From Streptomyces barringtoniae (GTDB taxonomy: Bacteria; Actinomycetota; Actinomycetes; Streptomycetales; Streptomycetaceae): DNA of 64,000 nucleotides. Below are positions 33,436 to 42,426 of this stretch, one piece after another; position 1 is the stretch's first letter; every line of letters starts with the position of its first letter. The stretch lies in the NCBI RefSeq assembly GCF_020819595.1, contig NZ_JAJHNP010000001.1, positions 124,001 through 188,000 on the forward strand, in the 5' to 3' direction. The notes below the pieces were generated by a model. It ran no database searches. It had not been told where the DNA came from and saw nothing but the letters and a program-made list of their open reading frames with translations. Made by a program: the position numbers and the translations under genes.

Positions 33436-34770
33436 ATGAGCACGACCACGACCGAGGCGCTCTCGGCCACCACGCTGCTGCGGTTCGCCACCGCGGGCTC
33501 CGTCGACGACGGCAAGTCCACGCTCGTCGGACGGCTGCTGCACGACTCCAAGTCGGTCCTCACCGACCAGCTGGAGGCCGTGGAGCGGGCCTCCGCGTCC
33601 CGTGGCCAGGACGGCCCGGACCTCGCGCTGCTCACCGACGGCCTGCGCGCCGAGCGGGAGCAGGGCATCACCATCGACGTCGCCTACCGCTACTTCGCCA
33701 CCCCGCGCCGCCGGTTCATCCTGGCCGACACGCCCGGGCACGTGCAGTACACCCGCAACATGGTCACCGGTGCCTCCACCGCCGAGCTGACCGTGGTCCT
33801 CGTCGACGCCCGCAACGGCGTGGTCGAGCAGACCCGCCGGCACGCGGCGATCGCGGCCCTGCTGCGCGTGCCGCACGTCGTCCTCGCGGTCAACAAGATG
33901 GACCTCGTCGCGTACGAGGAGGCCGTGTTCGCCGCGATCGCCGAGAAGTTCACGACGTACGCGACCGAGCTGGGCGTGCCCGAGGTCACTGCGATCCCGA
34001 TCTCGGCGCTGGCCGGTGACAACGTGGTGGAGCCGTCCGCGAACATGGACTGGTACGGCGGCCCGACCGTCCTGGAACACCTCGAAACCGTTCCCGTGAG
34101 CCACGATCTGGCGCACTGCCACGCCCGGCTGCCCGTGCAGTACGTGATCCGGCCGCAGACCGCCGAGCACCCGGACTACCGGGGCTACGCGGGTCAGATC
34201 GCGGCGGGCACCTTCCGCGTCGGCGAGGAGGTCACCGTCCTGCCGTCGGGGCGGACGACCAGGATCTCCGGGATCGACCTGCTGGGCGAGCCGGTGGACG
34301 TGGCGTGGACGACGCAGTCGGTGACGGTCCTGCTCCAGGACGACATCGACGTCTCGCGCGGCGACCTGATCGTGCCGACGAAGGACGCGCCGGCCACCAC
34401 CCAGGACGTGGAGGCGACCGTCTGCCATGTGGCCGACGCCCCGCTGACCGTCGGCCACCGCGTGCTGCTCAAGCACGGCACCCGCACGGTCAAGGCGATC
34501 GTGAAGGACATCCCGTCCCGGCTCACGCTCGACGACCTGTCCCTGCATCCGCACCCGGGACAGCTCGTCGCCAACGACATCGGCCGGGTGAAGATCCGTA
34601 CCGCCGAGCCGCTGCCGCTCGACTCCTACGCCGACTCCCGCCGCACGGGCTCCTTCATCCTGATCGACCCCGGCGACGGCACCACCCTCACCGCGGGCAT
34701 GGTCGGCGAGTCGTTCGCCACCCCCGAGCCGGTCAAGGACGAGTCCGAAGACGACGGCTGGGACTTCTGA
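33436..34770 (+). CDS. cysN: sulfate adenylyltransferase subunit 1 (GTPase)
   Basis: A 444-residue elongation-factor-like GTPase that drives CysD. G1 is GSVDDGKST (21-29), G3 DTPGH, and G4 NKMD, followed by two beta-barrel domains. It is not fused to CysC, which is a separate gene here. It starts two bases after the cysD stop codon. Its stop is three bases before a 34-codon frame in the gap to the transporter genes. Confidence 0.96.
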   Translation: MSTTTTEALSATTLLRFATAGSVDDGKSTLVGRLLHDSKSVLTDQLEAVERASASRGQDGPDLALLTDGLRAEREQGITIDVAYRYFATPRRRFILADTPGHVQYTRNMVTGASTAELTVVLVDARNGVVEQTRRHAAIAALLRVPHVVLAVNKMDLVAYEEAVFAAIAEKFTTYATELGVPEVTAIPISALAGDNVVEPSANMDWYGGPTVLEHLETVPVSHDLAHCHARLPVQYVIRPQTAEHPDYRGYAGQIAAGTFRVGEEVTVLPSGRTTRISGIDLLGEPVDVAWTTQSVTVLLQDDIDVSRGDLIVPTKDAPATTQDVEATVCHVADAPLTVGHRVLLKHGTRTVKAIVKDIPSRLTLDDLSLHPHPGQLVANDIGRVKIRTAEPLPLDSYADSRRTGSFILIDPGDGTTLTAGMVGESFATPEPVKDESEDDGWDF

Positions 34771-34772
34771 TC

Positions 34773-34877
34773 ATGACGATGACCGACATCTACTCGACGT
34801 TCGCGAAGGAGGGCGGCCGCGTCGGCAGCGGCGCCCTCGGCAGCGGGCAGGGCGGAGTGGCTCGATGTGTGTGCTGA
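34773..34877 (+). CDS. short ORF ending Arg-Cys-Val-Cys (possible leader peptide)
   Basis: An ATG two bases after the cysN stop opens a 34-codon frame (MTMTDIYSTFAKEGG, then a Gly/Ser-rich stretch) that ends VARCVC before TGA. Two cysteines in the last three codons, just ahead of sulfonate transporter genes, suggest a cysteine-sensing leader. An internal GTG gives the six-residue VARCVC alone. An overlapping frame from ATG 34864 (MCVLTYAHRLRA) is a competing candidate. The call rests only on composition and position. Confidence 0.35.
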   Translation: MTMTDIYSTFAKEGGRVGSGALGSGQGGVARCVC

Positions 34878-35004
34878 CGTACGCGCACCGCTTGCGCGCC
34901 CTGACCCCCCACCCGACGTCCCGGAAGCGACGAAGACCCTTGCCGATTTCCCGGCCACGACCTGAGAGACCGTGACCGCCGGGCCAACGAGAGGACACCC
35001 TCCC

Positions 35005-36114
35005 GTGCCTGCCAACCGCTCGAAACTGTTCCGTCGCGGCATATCCGCGCTCGCCGCGCTCCCCCTCCTCACGCTCGCCGCCTGCGGTTACGGCTCCCAT
35101 GCCAAGAACGACGACACCACCAAGGTCGCCGCCGGGGCCAAGAAGATCGATGGCCTGGACTCCGTCAAGATCGGCTACTTCGGCAACCTGACCCACGCGA
35201 CCGCGCTGGTCGGCGTGCAGAAGGGCTTCTTCCAGAAGGAACTGGGCGCCACCAAGGCCGACTACGCCACCTTCAACGCCGGCCCGTCCGAGATCGAGGC
35301 CCTCAACTCCGGCTCCATCGACATCGGCTGGATCGGCCCGTCCCCGGCGATCAACGGCTACACCAAGTCCGACGGCAAGAGCCTGAAGATCATCGGCGGT
35401 TCGGCCTCCGGCGGCGTCAAGCTGGTCGTGAACCCGAAGAAGATCACGTCCCTCAAGGACGTCAAGGGCAAGAAGATCGCGACCCCGCAGCTCGGCAACA
35501 CCCAGGACGTGGCGTTCCTCAACTGGGCCGCCGAGCAGGGCTGGAAGGTCGACGCGCAGAGCGGCAAGGGTGACGTCACGGTCGTGCGCACCGACAACAA
35601 GATCACCCCGGACGCCTACAAGTCCGGTTCGGTCGACGGCGCCTGGGTGCCGGAGCCGACCGCGTCGAAGCTGGTCGCCGAGGGCGGCAAGGTGCTGCTG
35701 GACGAGTCGTCGCTGTGGCCGGACAAGAAGTTCGTGATCACGAACATCATCGTGCGGCAGGCCTTCCTCAAGGAGCACCCGAAGGCCGTCGAGGCGGTGC
35801 TGAAGGCCTCGGTCGCGGCCAACAAGTGGATCAACGCCAACCCGGACCAGGCGAAGGCGGCCGCGAACAAGCAGCTGGCGGCGGACTCCGGCAAGGCGCT
35901 CCCGGCCAAGGTGCTCGACCCGGCCTGGAAGTCCATCCGGTTCACCGACGACCCGCTGGCCTCCACCCTCGGCACCGAGGCGGCGCACGCGGTCAAGGCC
36001 GGCCTGCTGGACAAGCCGAACCTCAAGGGGATCTACGACCTGACGATCCTCAACAAGGTCCTCAAGGCCTCAGGCGAGAGCACGGTCGGCGACGCCGGTC
36101 TCGGCAGCAGCTGA
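35005..36114 (+). CDS. ssuA: sulfonate ABC transporter substrate-binding lipoprotein
   Basis: A 369-residue extracytoplasmic binding protein of the SsuA/TauA family. The signal peptide ends in the lipobox TLAAC with Cys27 as the lipidated residue. The ligand domain begins VKIGYFGNLTHATALVGVQK and contains GSIDIGWIGPSPAINGY, the usual hinge region. The GTG at 35005 follows GAGAGGA with normal spacing. It supplies sulfonate or taurine-like organosulfur to the permease and ATPase encoded downstream. Sulfate is less likely, given the fold. Confidence 0.9.
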   Translation: MPANRSKLFRRGISALAALPLLTLAACGYGSHAKNDDTTKVAAGAKKIDGLDSVKIGYFGNLTHATALVGVQKGFFQKELGATKADYATFNAGPSEIEALNSGSIDIGWIGPSPAINGYTKSDGKSLKIIGGSASGGVKLVVNPKKITSLKDVKGKKIATPQLGNTQDVAFLNWAAEQGWKVDAQSGKGDVTVVRTDNKITPDAYKSGSVDGAWVPEPTASKLVAEGGKVLLDESSLWPDKKFVITNIIVRQAFLKEHPKAVEAVLKASVAANKWINANPDQAKAAANKQLAADSGKALPAKVLDPAWKSIRFTDDPLASTLGTEAAHAVKAGLLDKPNLKGIYDLTILNKVLKASGESTVGDAGLGSS

Positions 36115-36150
36115 CGTAAGAGCCCGACGAGTTCCCAGGAGGTGACGACC

Positions 36151-36930
36151 ATGGCCACAACCCTTGCCAAGGCCGCTGAGTCGGTCGAGTACGCCGCACG
36201 CCTCGAGCAAGTCTCGAAGTCCTTCGCGACGCCCGGCGGGCAGCAGCTCGTCCTGGACGACATCACCCTCGATGTCGCGCCCGGCGAGTTCGTCACCCTC
36301 CTGGGGGCCTCGGGCTGCGGCAAGTCCACGCTGCTGAACCTGGTGGCGGGCCTGGACCGGCCCACCGCCGGGTCCATCACGACCGACGGCCGCCCGGCCC
36401 TGATGTTCCAGGAACACGCCCTGTTCCCGTGGCTGACCGCGGGCAAGAACATCGAACTCGCCCTGAAACTGCGGGGCGTGGCGAAGTCCGAGCGGCGCGG
36501 CAGGGCCGAGGAGCTGCTCGAACTCGTCCGCCTGAAGGGCGCGTACGGCAAGCGCGTGCACGAGCTGTCCGGCGGTATGCGGCAGCGGGTGGCGCTGGCC
36601 CGCGCGCTCGCGCAGGAGAGCAACCTGCTGCTGATGGACGAGCCGTTCGCGGCGCTGGACGCCATCACCCGGGACGTGCTGCACGACGAGCTGACCCGCA
36701 TCTGGTCGGAGACCGGGCTGTCCGTGCTGTTCGTGACGCACAACGTGCGCGAGGCGGTGCGGCTCGCGCAGCGTGTCGTGCTGCTGTCCTCCCGTCCGGG
36801 CCGGGTGGCCCGGGAGTGGGATGTCGACATTCCGCAGCCGCGCCGCATCGAGGACGCGCCCGTGGCGGAACTGTCGCTGGAGATCACCGAAGTCCTGCGT
36901 GGGGAGATCCGCCGTCATGGCCAGCACTGA
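36151..36930 (+). CDS. ssuB: sulfonate ABC transporter ATP-binding protein
   Basis: A 259-residue ATPase. Walker A GASGCGKST is at 52-60, the Q-loop at MFQEHALFPW, the signature LSGGMRQ at 139-145 and Walker B LLLMDEP at 159-165, with the switch His in VTHN. AGGAGG lies nine bases before the chosen ATG. It overlaps the permease start by 14 bases. Confidence 0.93.
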   Translation: MATTLAKAAESVEYAARLEQVSKSFATPGGQQLVLDDITLDVAPGEFVTLLGASGCGKSTLLNLVAGLDRPTAGSITTDGRPALMFQEHALFPWLTAGKNIELALKLRGVAKSERRGRAEELLELVRLKGAYGKRVHELSGGMRQRVALARALAQESNLLLMDEPFAALDAITRDVLHDELTRIWSETGLSVLFVTHNVREAVRLAQRVVLLSSRPGRVAREWDVDIPQPRRIEDAPVAELSLEITEVLRGEIRRHGQH

Positions 36931-37801
36931 GACGAAGACCTCCCCGGAGTCGGGGAGCGTGGAGGCGGGCCTCGACGCGCTGGAGACCGCGCAGCCGGGC
37001 CGTACGCCGTTCCGCAAGACCTTCGTCGACAAGGTCGTACCGCCGATCACCGCGATCGTCGTGGTCCTGGTGGTCTGGCAGGGCCTGATCACGCTGAAGA
37101 TCGTCGCCGATCCCACCAAGCTGCCCACGCCGGGCGCGGTCTGGCACGCCTTCCGCAACGACTGGCTGCAGGGCAAACTGCTCGGCTACATCTGGACCAG
37201 CGTCTCGCGCGGTCTGCTCGGCTTCTGCCTCGCGCTGCTGATCGGCACCCCGCTGGGCCTGCTGGTGGCGCGGGTGAGGTTCGTGCGTGCGGCCATCGGC
37301 CCGATCCTGTCCGGTCTGCAGTCGCTGCCGTCGGTGGCGTGGGTGCCGCCCGCGGTGATCTGGCTGGGGCTGAACAACTCGATGATGTACGCGGTGATCC
37401 TGCTCGGCGCCGTGCCGTCCATCGCCAACGGTCTGGTGTCCGGCGTGGACCAGGTGCCGCCGCTGTTCCTGCGCGCGGGCCGCACGATGGGGGCCAGGGG
37501 CCTGAAGGGCACCTGGCACGTCACCCTGCCGGCCGCCCTGCCGGGGTATGTGGCGGGCATGAAGCAGGGCTGGGCCTTCTCTTGGCGCTCCCTGATGGCC
37601 GCGGAGATCATCGCCAACTTCCCCGACCTGGGCACGGGCCTCGGCCAGTTGCTGGAGAACGCCCGCACCGCCAGCGACATGGCCATGGTGTTCGAGGCCA
37701 TCCTGCTCATCCTGTTCGTCGGCATCGCCATCGACCTGCTGATCTTCAGCCCGCTGGAGCGGTGGGTGCTGCGCAGCCGCGGCCTGCTGGTGAAGGGCTG
37801 A
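36917..37801 (+). CDS. ssuC: sulfonate ABC transporter permease
   Basis: A 294-residue membrane protein with about six helices and the binding-protein-dependent transport domain. The EAA-like cytoplasmic loop reads AGRTMGARGLKGTWHVTLPA, and ARGLKGTWHVTLPAALPGY is the SsuC/TauC form. The first ~45 residues are a hydrophilic N-terminal extension (TKTSPESGSVEAGLDALETA), longer than in E. coli SsuC. It is followed eight bases later by the chelatase gene. Confidence 0.93.
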   Translation: MASTETKTSPESGSVEAGLDALETAQPGRTPFRKTFVDKVVPPITAIVVVLVVWQGLITLKIVADPTKLPTPGAVWHAFRNDWLQGKLLGYIWTSVSRGLLGFCLALLIGTPLGLLVARVRFVRAAIGPILSGLQSLPSVAWVPPAVIWLGLNNSMMYAVILLGAVPSIANGLVSGVDQVPPLFLRAGRTMGARGLKGTWHVTLPAALPGYVAGMKQGWAFSWRSLMAAEIIANFPDLGTGLGQLLENARTASDMAMVFEAILLILFVGIAIDLLIFSPLERWVLRSRGLLVKG

Positions 37802-37809
37802 GGCACGAC

Positions 37810-38547
37810 ATGCGCGAACCGGTCCTTCTCGTCATCGCCCACGGCAGCCGCGATCCGCGGCACGCCGCGACCGTGCACGCCCTCGTGGAGCGGGTGCGGT
37901 CGCAGCGGCCGGGGCTGCGCGTGGAGACCGGTTTCCTGGACTTCAACGTGCCGTCCGTGCACGGGGTGCTGGAGTCCCTGGCCGCGGACGGCGTCCAGGA
38001 CGTCGTCGCCCTGCCCCTGCTGCTGACCCGCGCCTTCCACGCCAAGGCCGACATCCCCGCCGTGCTGCGGGAGGCGCCGGCGCGGCTGCGGATCCGGCAG
38101 GCGGACGTGCTGGGTCCGTCGCCGCTGCTGCTGTCGGCGCTGGAACGACGGTTGTACGAGGCGGGGTTGACGCCCGCCGACAAGTCCTCGACCGGGGTCG
38201 TGCTGGCCTCGGCGGGGTCCACCGACCCGGAGGCGATCGCAGTGATCGCAGAGATCGCGCGGGAGTGGCGGCACACCGGCTGGTGCGCCGTGCGACCTGC
38301 GTTCGCCTCCGCATCCCTTCCGCGCACCGAGGACGCGGTGGCCGAACTGCGCGCCCTCGGCTGCGAGCGGGTCGCCGTCGCGCCGTACGTCCTGGCCCCC
38401 GGCTTTCTGCCGGACCGCATCGCGCGGGGCGCGGCCGGGGCGGACGTACTGGCGGACGTGCTGGGTCCCGCGCCGGAGGTGGCGCGGGTGCTGCTGGAAC
38501 GCTACGACGCGGCCCGCCGGCCGGCGCTTGCGGCCCTGGGCGCCTGA
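37810..38547 (+). CDS. sirohydrochlorin chelatase (CbiX/SirB-type)
   Basis: A 245-residue class II chelatase with two CbiX modules. His11 (IAHGSRDPRH) and His77 (RAFHAKADIP) are the metal-site residues. The reaction inserts ferrous iron into sirohydrochlorin to give siroheme, the cofactor of the sulfite reductase at the head of the operon. It is the last gene of the operon. Cobalt insertion for cobalamin is the alternative, but no cobalamin genes are near. Confidence 0.88.
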   Translation: MREPVLLVIAHGSRDPRHAATVHALVERVRSQRPGLRVETGFLDFNVPSVHGVLESLAADGVQDVVALPLLLTRAFHAKADIPAVLREAPARLRIRQADVLGPSPLLLSALERRLYEAGLTPADKSSTGVVLASAGSTDPEAIAVIAEIAREWRHTGWCAVRPAFASASLPRTEDAVAELRALGCERVAVAPYVLAPGFLPDRIARGAAGADVLADVLGPAPEVARVLLERYDAARRPALAALGA

Positions 38548-38587
38548 CCGTTGCCCGGCTTCCGCGGCTTTGCCGGCTCTCCTGGGG

Positions 38588-38896
38588 TCACAGGCCGAGC
38601 GCGTGCAGGAGGTGCTGGGTGAAGGTGAGGCTGGCGGTGCCCGCGCCCGCCGTGATGGCGACGTTCTCCAGTGCGGTGCGGATCCGGCCCCGGTTGGGCG
38701 GCAGGCCGTCCTCCGCCGACAGCGCCAGCTCCGCCTGGATGACCTCCCCGTTCCCGGCGATCCCGGGGTACTCGGCCCGCAGTGCCTCGGTGAGCCGGTC
38801 GGCGACGTCCATGAGGGTTTCGATGTCGGGTGTGCCGTTCCTGGGGTCGATGCGGGCGAAGTAGGCCGGGGTGTTCCCGAAGTCGTAGGTGCTCAT
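38588..38896 (-). CDS. hypothetical protein (102 aa)
   Basis: A small acidic protein (STYDFGNTPAYFARIDPRNG at the start, TASLTFTQHLLHALGL at the end) with mixed alpha/beta character and no signal or membrane segment. GAGG lies a normal distance before the ATG. I do not recognise a family. It is convergent with the sulfur operon and has a long upstream gap, so it is probably its own transcript. Confidence 0.65.
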   Translation of the reverse strand: MSTYDFGNTPAYFARIDPRNGTPDIETLMDVADRLTEALRAEYPGIAGNGEVIQAELALSAEDGLPPNRGRIRTALENVAITAGAGTASLTFTQHLLHALGL

Positions 38897-39499
38897 GTCC
38901 TGTCCTCGCTTGTGGTCCGAAGGAGCCTTCGGGGATGGGGGGTGGCTACGGCTTCGGCGCGGGCGACCGGGCTCTGGCTACCGAAGGTGCTGGGGCGGCT
39001 GACGTTACCGATGTTGCGGAGAAGAACACCGCGCGTGCAGTGCGGTGGGCCAGGGCCCGGCCAGCCGCGATGGCGCCTACTAGGCCGAAAATCGCCACCC
39101 GTCCGGGTGACCGGCGTCCGTTGACCGAACAGCAGGGAGCACGGGGGCGTCCCGCCTCCGGGGTCGCCCCCGTCGCAGTGGTACCGCGGCAGTGCCCGTA
39201 ACGGACTGCCCGTCGCGCTCATCGGTTCCCTCGCCCCTTCCGGTCGCCCTTCCGGCGTCTGCGCGCTTCACCCTAGGGACAACGGGATGAGTTTGTCGCG
39301 AGGTTCTGCGAGGGCTGGCCCTGGAGGGCGGGCGCGTGATAGAGGGGCCGCGGTGGTCCGGCGCTCCCCTGCGACGTCGGACCACGGCGGCACTTCGTTC
39401 TGCGCCGCTCACGATTCGTGTGTCACAGGAGCGGCGGACCCGAGGCGTTCGGGGGGCGTTTATCGGCCACCTCTTTTTCCCGGTCGGTCCGTTCCTCGT
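38897..39499. other. 600-base intergenic region
   Basis: No gene with an acceptable start and composition is seen on either strand. It must hold the promoter of the 102-aa gene at its left edge. An 8-bp inverted repeat (GTGGTCCG at 39353-39360 and CGGACCAC at 39378-39385) could terminate the DsbA-like gene, which reads into the region. The stretch around 39070-39100 is comparatively A/T-rich. Confidence 0.5.
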
Positions 39500-40135
39500 T
39501 CAGTCGAAGCGGAGGGCTCCGGCGCGGGTGCGCTTGAGTTCGAAGAGGTCGGGGTGGCGGGCCAGCACCCGGAAGCTGTCGAAGAGTTCGGCCGCCTCCT
39601 CGCCGCGCGGAACGGCGCGCAGCACGGGGCCGAACCACACCGTGCCGTCGACGTGCAGGGTCGGCGTGCCCACGTAGCCGCCCGTCTCCGGCTCGGCGCC
39701 GGCCTCGTGGCTGCGGCGCACCGCGTCGTCGTACGACGGATCGTCGGCAGCGGCCGACAGGTCTGCGGGCAGCCCGAGTTCGGCCAGCGACTCCGCGACC
39801 ACCCGGTCGAAGTCCTCGATCCGGGCTTCGTGGATCCGGGTGCCGAACGCGGTGTACAGGTCGCGCAGCACCTTGTCGCCGTGCCGTTCGGCGGCGGCCA
39901 CGGCGACCCGCACCGGGCCGATCGAGCGGTCCACCAGGTCCCGGTACCAGTCGGGGAGTTCGTTGCCGGTGTTGTGCAGGTACAGGCTCATCACCCGGAA
40001 CCGTAGGTCGAGCGGGCGCAGGCGCTCGACCTCCAGCAGCCAGCGGGAGGTGATCCAGGCGAAGGGGCAGGCGGGGTCGAAGAAGAAGTCGACCCGGGTC
40101 GGGGCGGGCTCGGTGGCGGTGTCGCGGTATGTCAT
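39500..40135 (-). CDS. DsbA-family protein (mycothiol-dependent nitroreductase type)
   Basis: A 211-residue thioredoxin-fold protein with a helical insertion, like Rv2466c of Mycobacterium tuberculosis (mycothiol-dependent reductase, about 207 residues). It starts VDFFFDPACPFAWITSRWL. The active-site motif is CPFA, so Cys23 is present but the resolving Cys of CPWC is replaced by Ala, which would force a monothiol mechanism using mycothiol. The cis-Pro loop YVGTPTLHV is intact. No signal peptide is seen, so it is cytoplasmic. Confidence 0.82.
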   Translation of the reverse strand: MTYRDTATEPAPTRVDFFFDPACPFAWITSRWLLEVERLRPLDLRFRVMSLYLHNTGNELPDWYRDLVDRSIGPVRVAVAAAERHGDKVLRDLYTAFGTRIHEARIEDFDRVVAESLAELGLPADLSAAADDPSYDDAVRRSHEAGAEPETGGYVGTPTLHVDGTVWFGPVLRAVPRGEEAAELFDSFRVLARHPDLFELKRTRAGALRFD

Positions 40136-40190
40136 GGCAGCGACGCTACCGCCGGATTGGTGCAGCGTCCCGGCCCAATCCGCTCTTACT

Positions 40191-41141
40191 TCATGGGTCC
40201 AATTCCTCCAGGCCGCCACCTGCCCCGGCCGGTACCGGGTCCGCCACCGCGATCTCCGTCCCGCACAGGCGTTCCGCTTCCGCCACGACGTCGATCCCGG
40301 TGATCCGGCCGTCCGCGCCGAAGGCGAACGCCAGGACCAGGCGCGCCCGCCCGCGCTCCGCCATGACCAGGCCGAACTCGCCGTCCAGCAGGGCGAGTCC
40401 GGTGAGCCGGGCGCGCGCCGTGGCGGCCATCGCCTCCTGGGCGACGGGCACGGCGCCCCGCACGGTGATCGGTTCCGGCGTGGGCACCACCAGCGCGTCG
40501 GCGTGCAGCACCACGTCCGGGTCGAGCAGCGCGACCAGGGCCGTGAAGTCGCCGCCGCGGGTGGCGGCCAGGAACGCCTCGACGGCCCGCCGACGGCGTA
40601 CGGCGTCGGCGGCGGGCGCGGCCGGCCGGCCCTGGACCCGGCGACGGGCCCGGACGGCGAGCTGCCGGGTGGCGGCCGGAGTCTTCTCGATCAGCGGGGC
40701 GATCTCCTCGAAGGGCACGGCGAACATGTCGTGCAGCACGAAGGCGACCCGCTCGGCGGGGCGGAGGGTGTCCAGGACGACCAGCAGCGCGACGCCGACC
40801 TGGTCGGCCAGCAGCGCCTCCCGGGCGGGGTCGCCGGCCTCGGCGGAGACCGCCGGGGCGTCATGGTCGTGGTCGTAGGCCCCGAGGAACTCCTCGCGCC
40901 GGTTGCGGCGGGCCCGCAGCAGGTTGAGGCAGACCCGGGTCACCACGGTGGTCAGCCAGCCGGTGAGGTTGTGTACCGTGTCGAGGTCGGCCTGCCGGGA
41001 CCGCAGCCAGGCCTCCTGCAGCGCGTCGTCAGCCTCGGCGGCCGAGCCCAGCAGCCGGTATGCCACGGCCGTGAGGTGCGGCCGGTCCGCCTCGAACCGC
41101 TCCGCGAGCCGCCGCCCGGCGTCCTCGGTGACGTCGTCCAC
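40191..41141 (-). CDS. ECF sigma factor, SigJ/ECF41 type with SnoaL-like domain
   Basis: A 316-residue sigma factor. Region 2 (HLTAVAYRLLGSAAEADDAL), region 4 (TLRPAERVAFVLHDMFAVPF) and a C-terminal SnoaL/NTF2-like domain (about 195-316) are in order. In ECF41/SigJ proteins this extension regulates the sigma factor in place of an anti-sigma protein. GTG at 41141 is chosen because it starts VDDVTEDAGRRL. The DsbA-like gene follows 55 bases downstream and may be a target. Confidence 0.88.
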   Translation of the reverse strand: MDDVTEDAGRRLAERFEADRPHLTAVAYRLLGSAAEADDALQEAWLRSRQADLDTVHNLTGWLTTVVTRVCLNLLRARRNRREEFLGAYDHDHDAPAVSAEAGDPAREALLADQVGVALLVVLDTLRPAERVAFVLHDMFAVPFEEIAPLIEKTPAATRQLAVRARRRVQGRPAAPAADAVRRRRAVEAFLAATRGGDFTALVALLDPDVVLHADALVVPTPEPITVRGAVPVAQEAMAATARARLTGLALLDGEFGLVMAERGRARLVLAFAFGADGRITGIDVVAEAERLCGTEIAVADPVPAGAGGGLEELDP

Positions 41142-41214
41142 CGTTCCCCCGCCCCCTGCTGCGAATTGGTAGGCACCGTCCGGGCCCTGATGGGACGCCG
41201 AACCGACCGCAAGG

Positions 41215-42258
41215 TCAACTGCCGTGCGGTGCAAAGGAGTCGGATGACACCCTGCCCTCGGCGGCGTCGGCCATCCGCACCAGTTCCGCGACCGGCAACG
41301 ACCCGGCGGCCCGCTGCTCCCGTGCGAACAGGTTGGCGAGCCGCTGGAGCAGTTCGTTCAGCGGGGTCGCTACGCCGTACAGCCGGCCGAGCAGCACGAT
41401 CTCCCCGTTGAGGTAGTCGGCCTCGATGGTGCCGGTGCCCCGGGCGAGGGACTGCCAGGAGGAACCGCCGCCGCGCGGAGCCCCGTCCAGCGGGACCAGG
41501 GTGACCTTGTCGCCGCGGGCCGCGCGCTGCTCCCCGGCGCCGGCGCGCGCGATGCCGGCCGCGTCGAGCACGGCCTCCCCTTCGGCCCGCACGCGGGCGA
41601 GCAGGGCATGCGCGCCCTCGTCGGAGGCGGGCCCGCACAGGGCTTCGAAGGCGGTGCCGAGGTTCCAGAGCAGCTTGGCGTACTGCCAGCGGGCCACGTC
41701 GGGCACCACCGGCGCCTCGAAGCGGGAGGCCTCCAGGTCGGCGGCGATCCGGCGGGCGGTGTCGTCGGTGCCGTGCGGGAGGCGACCGAGGTGGAGGATG
41801 CCGCTGAGCGGGGTGCCCGCGGCGGAGACGACACCGGGTTCCACGAAGGTCGAGGGCAGCCAGACACAGACGCCGTACGCGTTCCGGAAGCGGCGCAGCG
41901 CGAGCCGCCCGCTCTCGACCCCGTTCTGCAGCAGGAGGAGCGGCAGCCGCTCGGCCGCCGTGCCCCCGCCGGCCACGGGCACGTGGGCCCAGGTCTCCAG
42001 GGCGGCCACGGTGTCCTGGGTCTTCGCGGCGAGCACGAGTACGTCGTCGCCCCGCAGTTCACCGAGCGGTCCCGGCCCGTCGACGGCCGGCAGCCGGTAC
42101 GTCAACTCGCCTTCAGGCACCCGCAGCCGGAGCCCCTGCTCGGCCAGCGCCGCCAGATGCCCGCCCCGTGCCACGAGGACGACCTCACGCCCCGACTGGG
42201 CCAGCCGCCCGCCGACGGTCCCGCCGACCGCTCCGGCCCCGATGATGATGTAGCGCAT
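41215..42258 (-). CDS. 2-dehydropantoate 2-reductase-like protein (ApbA/PanE)
   Basis: A 347-residue NADPH-dependent reductase of the ketopantoate reductase family. The dinucleotide motif GAGAVGG is at 7-13, and LLLQNGVES and WNLGTAFEALCG, which carry the conserved substrate-site Asn and Lys region (YAKLLWN), follow. The family's reference reaction is ketopantoate to pantoate, but many Streptomyces paralogues serve other keto acids. No other pantothenate genes are near. It ends close to the sigma factor start but has its own start region. Confidence 0.85.
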   Translation of the reverse strand: MRYIIIGAGAVGGTVGGRLAQSGREVVLVARGGHLAALAEQGLRLRVPEGELTYRLPAVDGPGPLGELRGDDVLVLAAKTQDTVAALETWAHVPVAGGGTAAERLPLLLLQNGVESGRLALRRFRNAYGVCVWLPSTFVEPGVVSAAGTPLSGILHLGRLPHGTDDTARRIAADLEASRFEAPVVPDVARWQYAKLLWNLGTAFEALCGPASDEGAHALLARVRAEGEAVLDAAGIARAGAGEQRAARGDKVTLVPLDGAPRGGGSSWQSLARGTGTIEADYLNGEIVLLGRLYGVATPLNELLQRLANLFAREQRAAGSLPVAELVRMADAAEGRVSSDSFAPHGS

Positions 42259-42426
42259 GGGCAGAGCCTCGCACACGCGTACGTGACCCCGCCCGACAAG
42301 GCCCGGCAAGCGTCCGTGCTTCACCTCGCCTCTGGGACAAGGCGAGGTGTGCGAGGGCAAAGACGACGTCCACCTGCGGCGGATGCCGTACAGCGATCCG
42401 GGCGACCCGCTGGACCCCGCGGGCCC

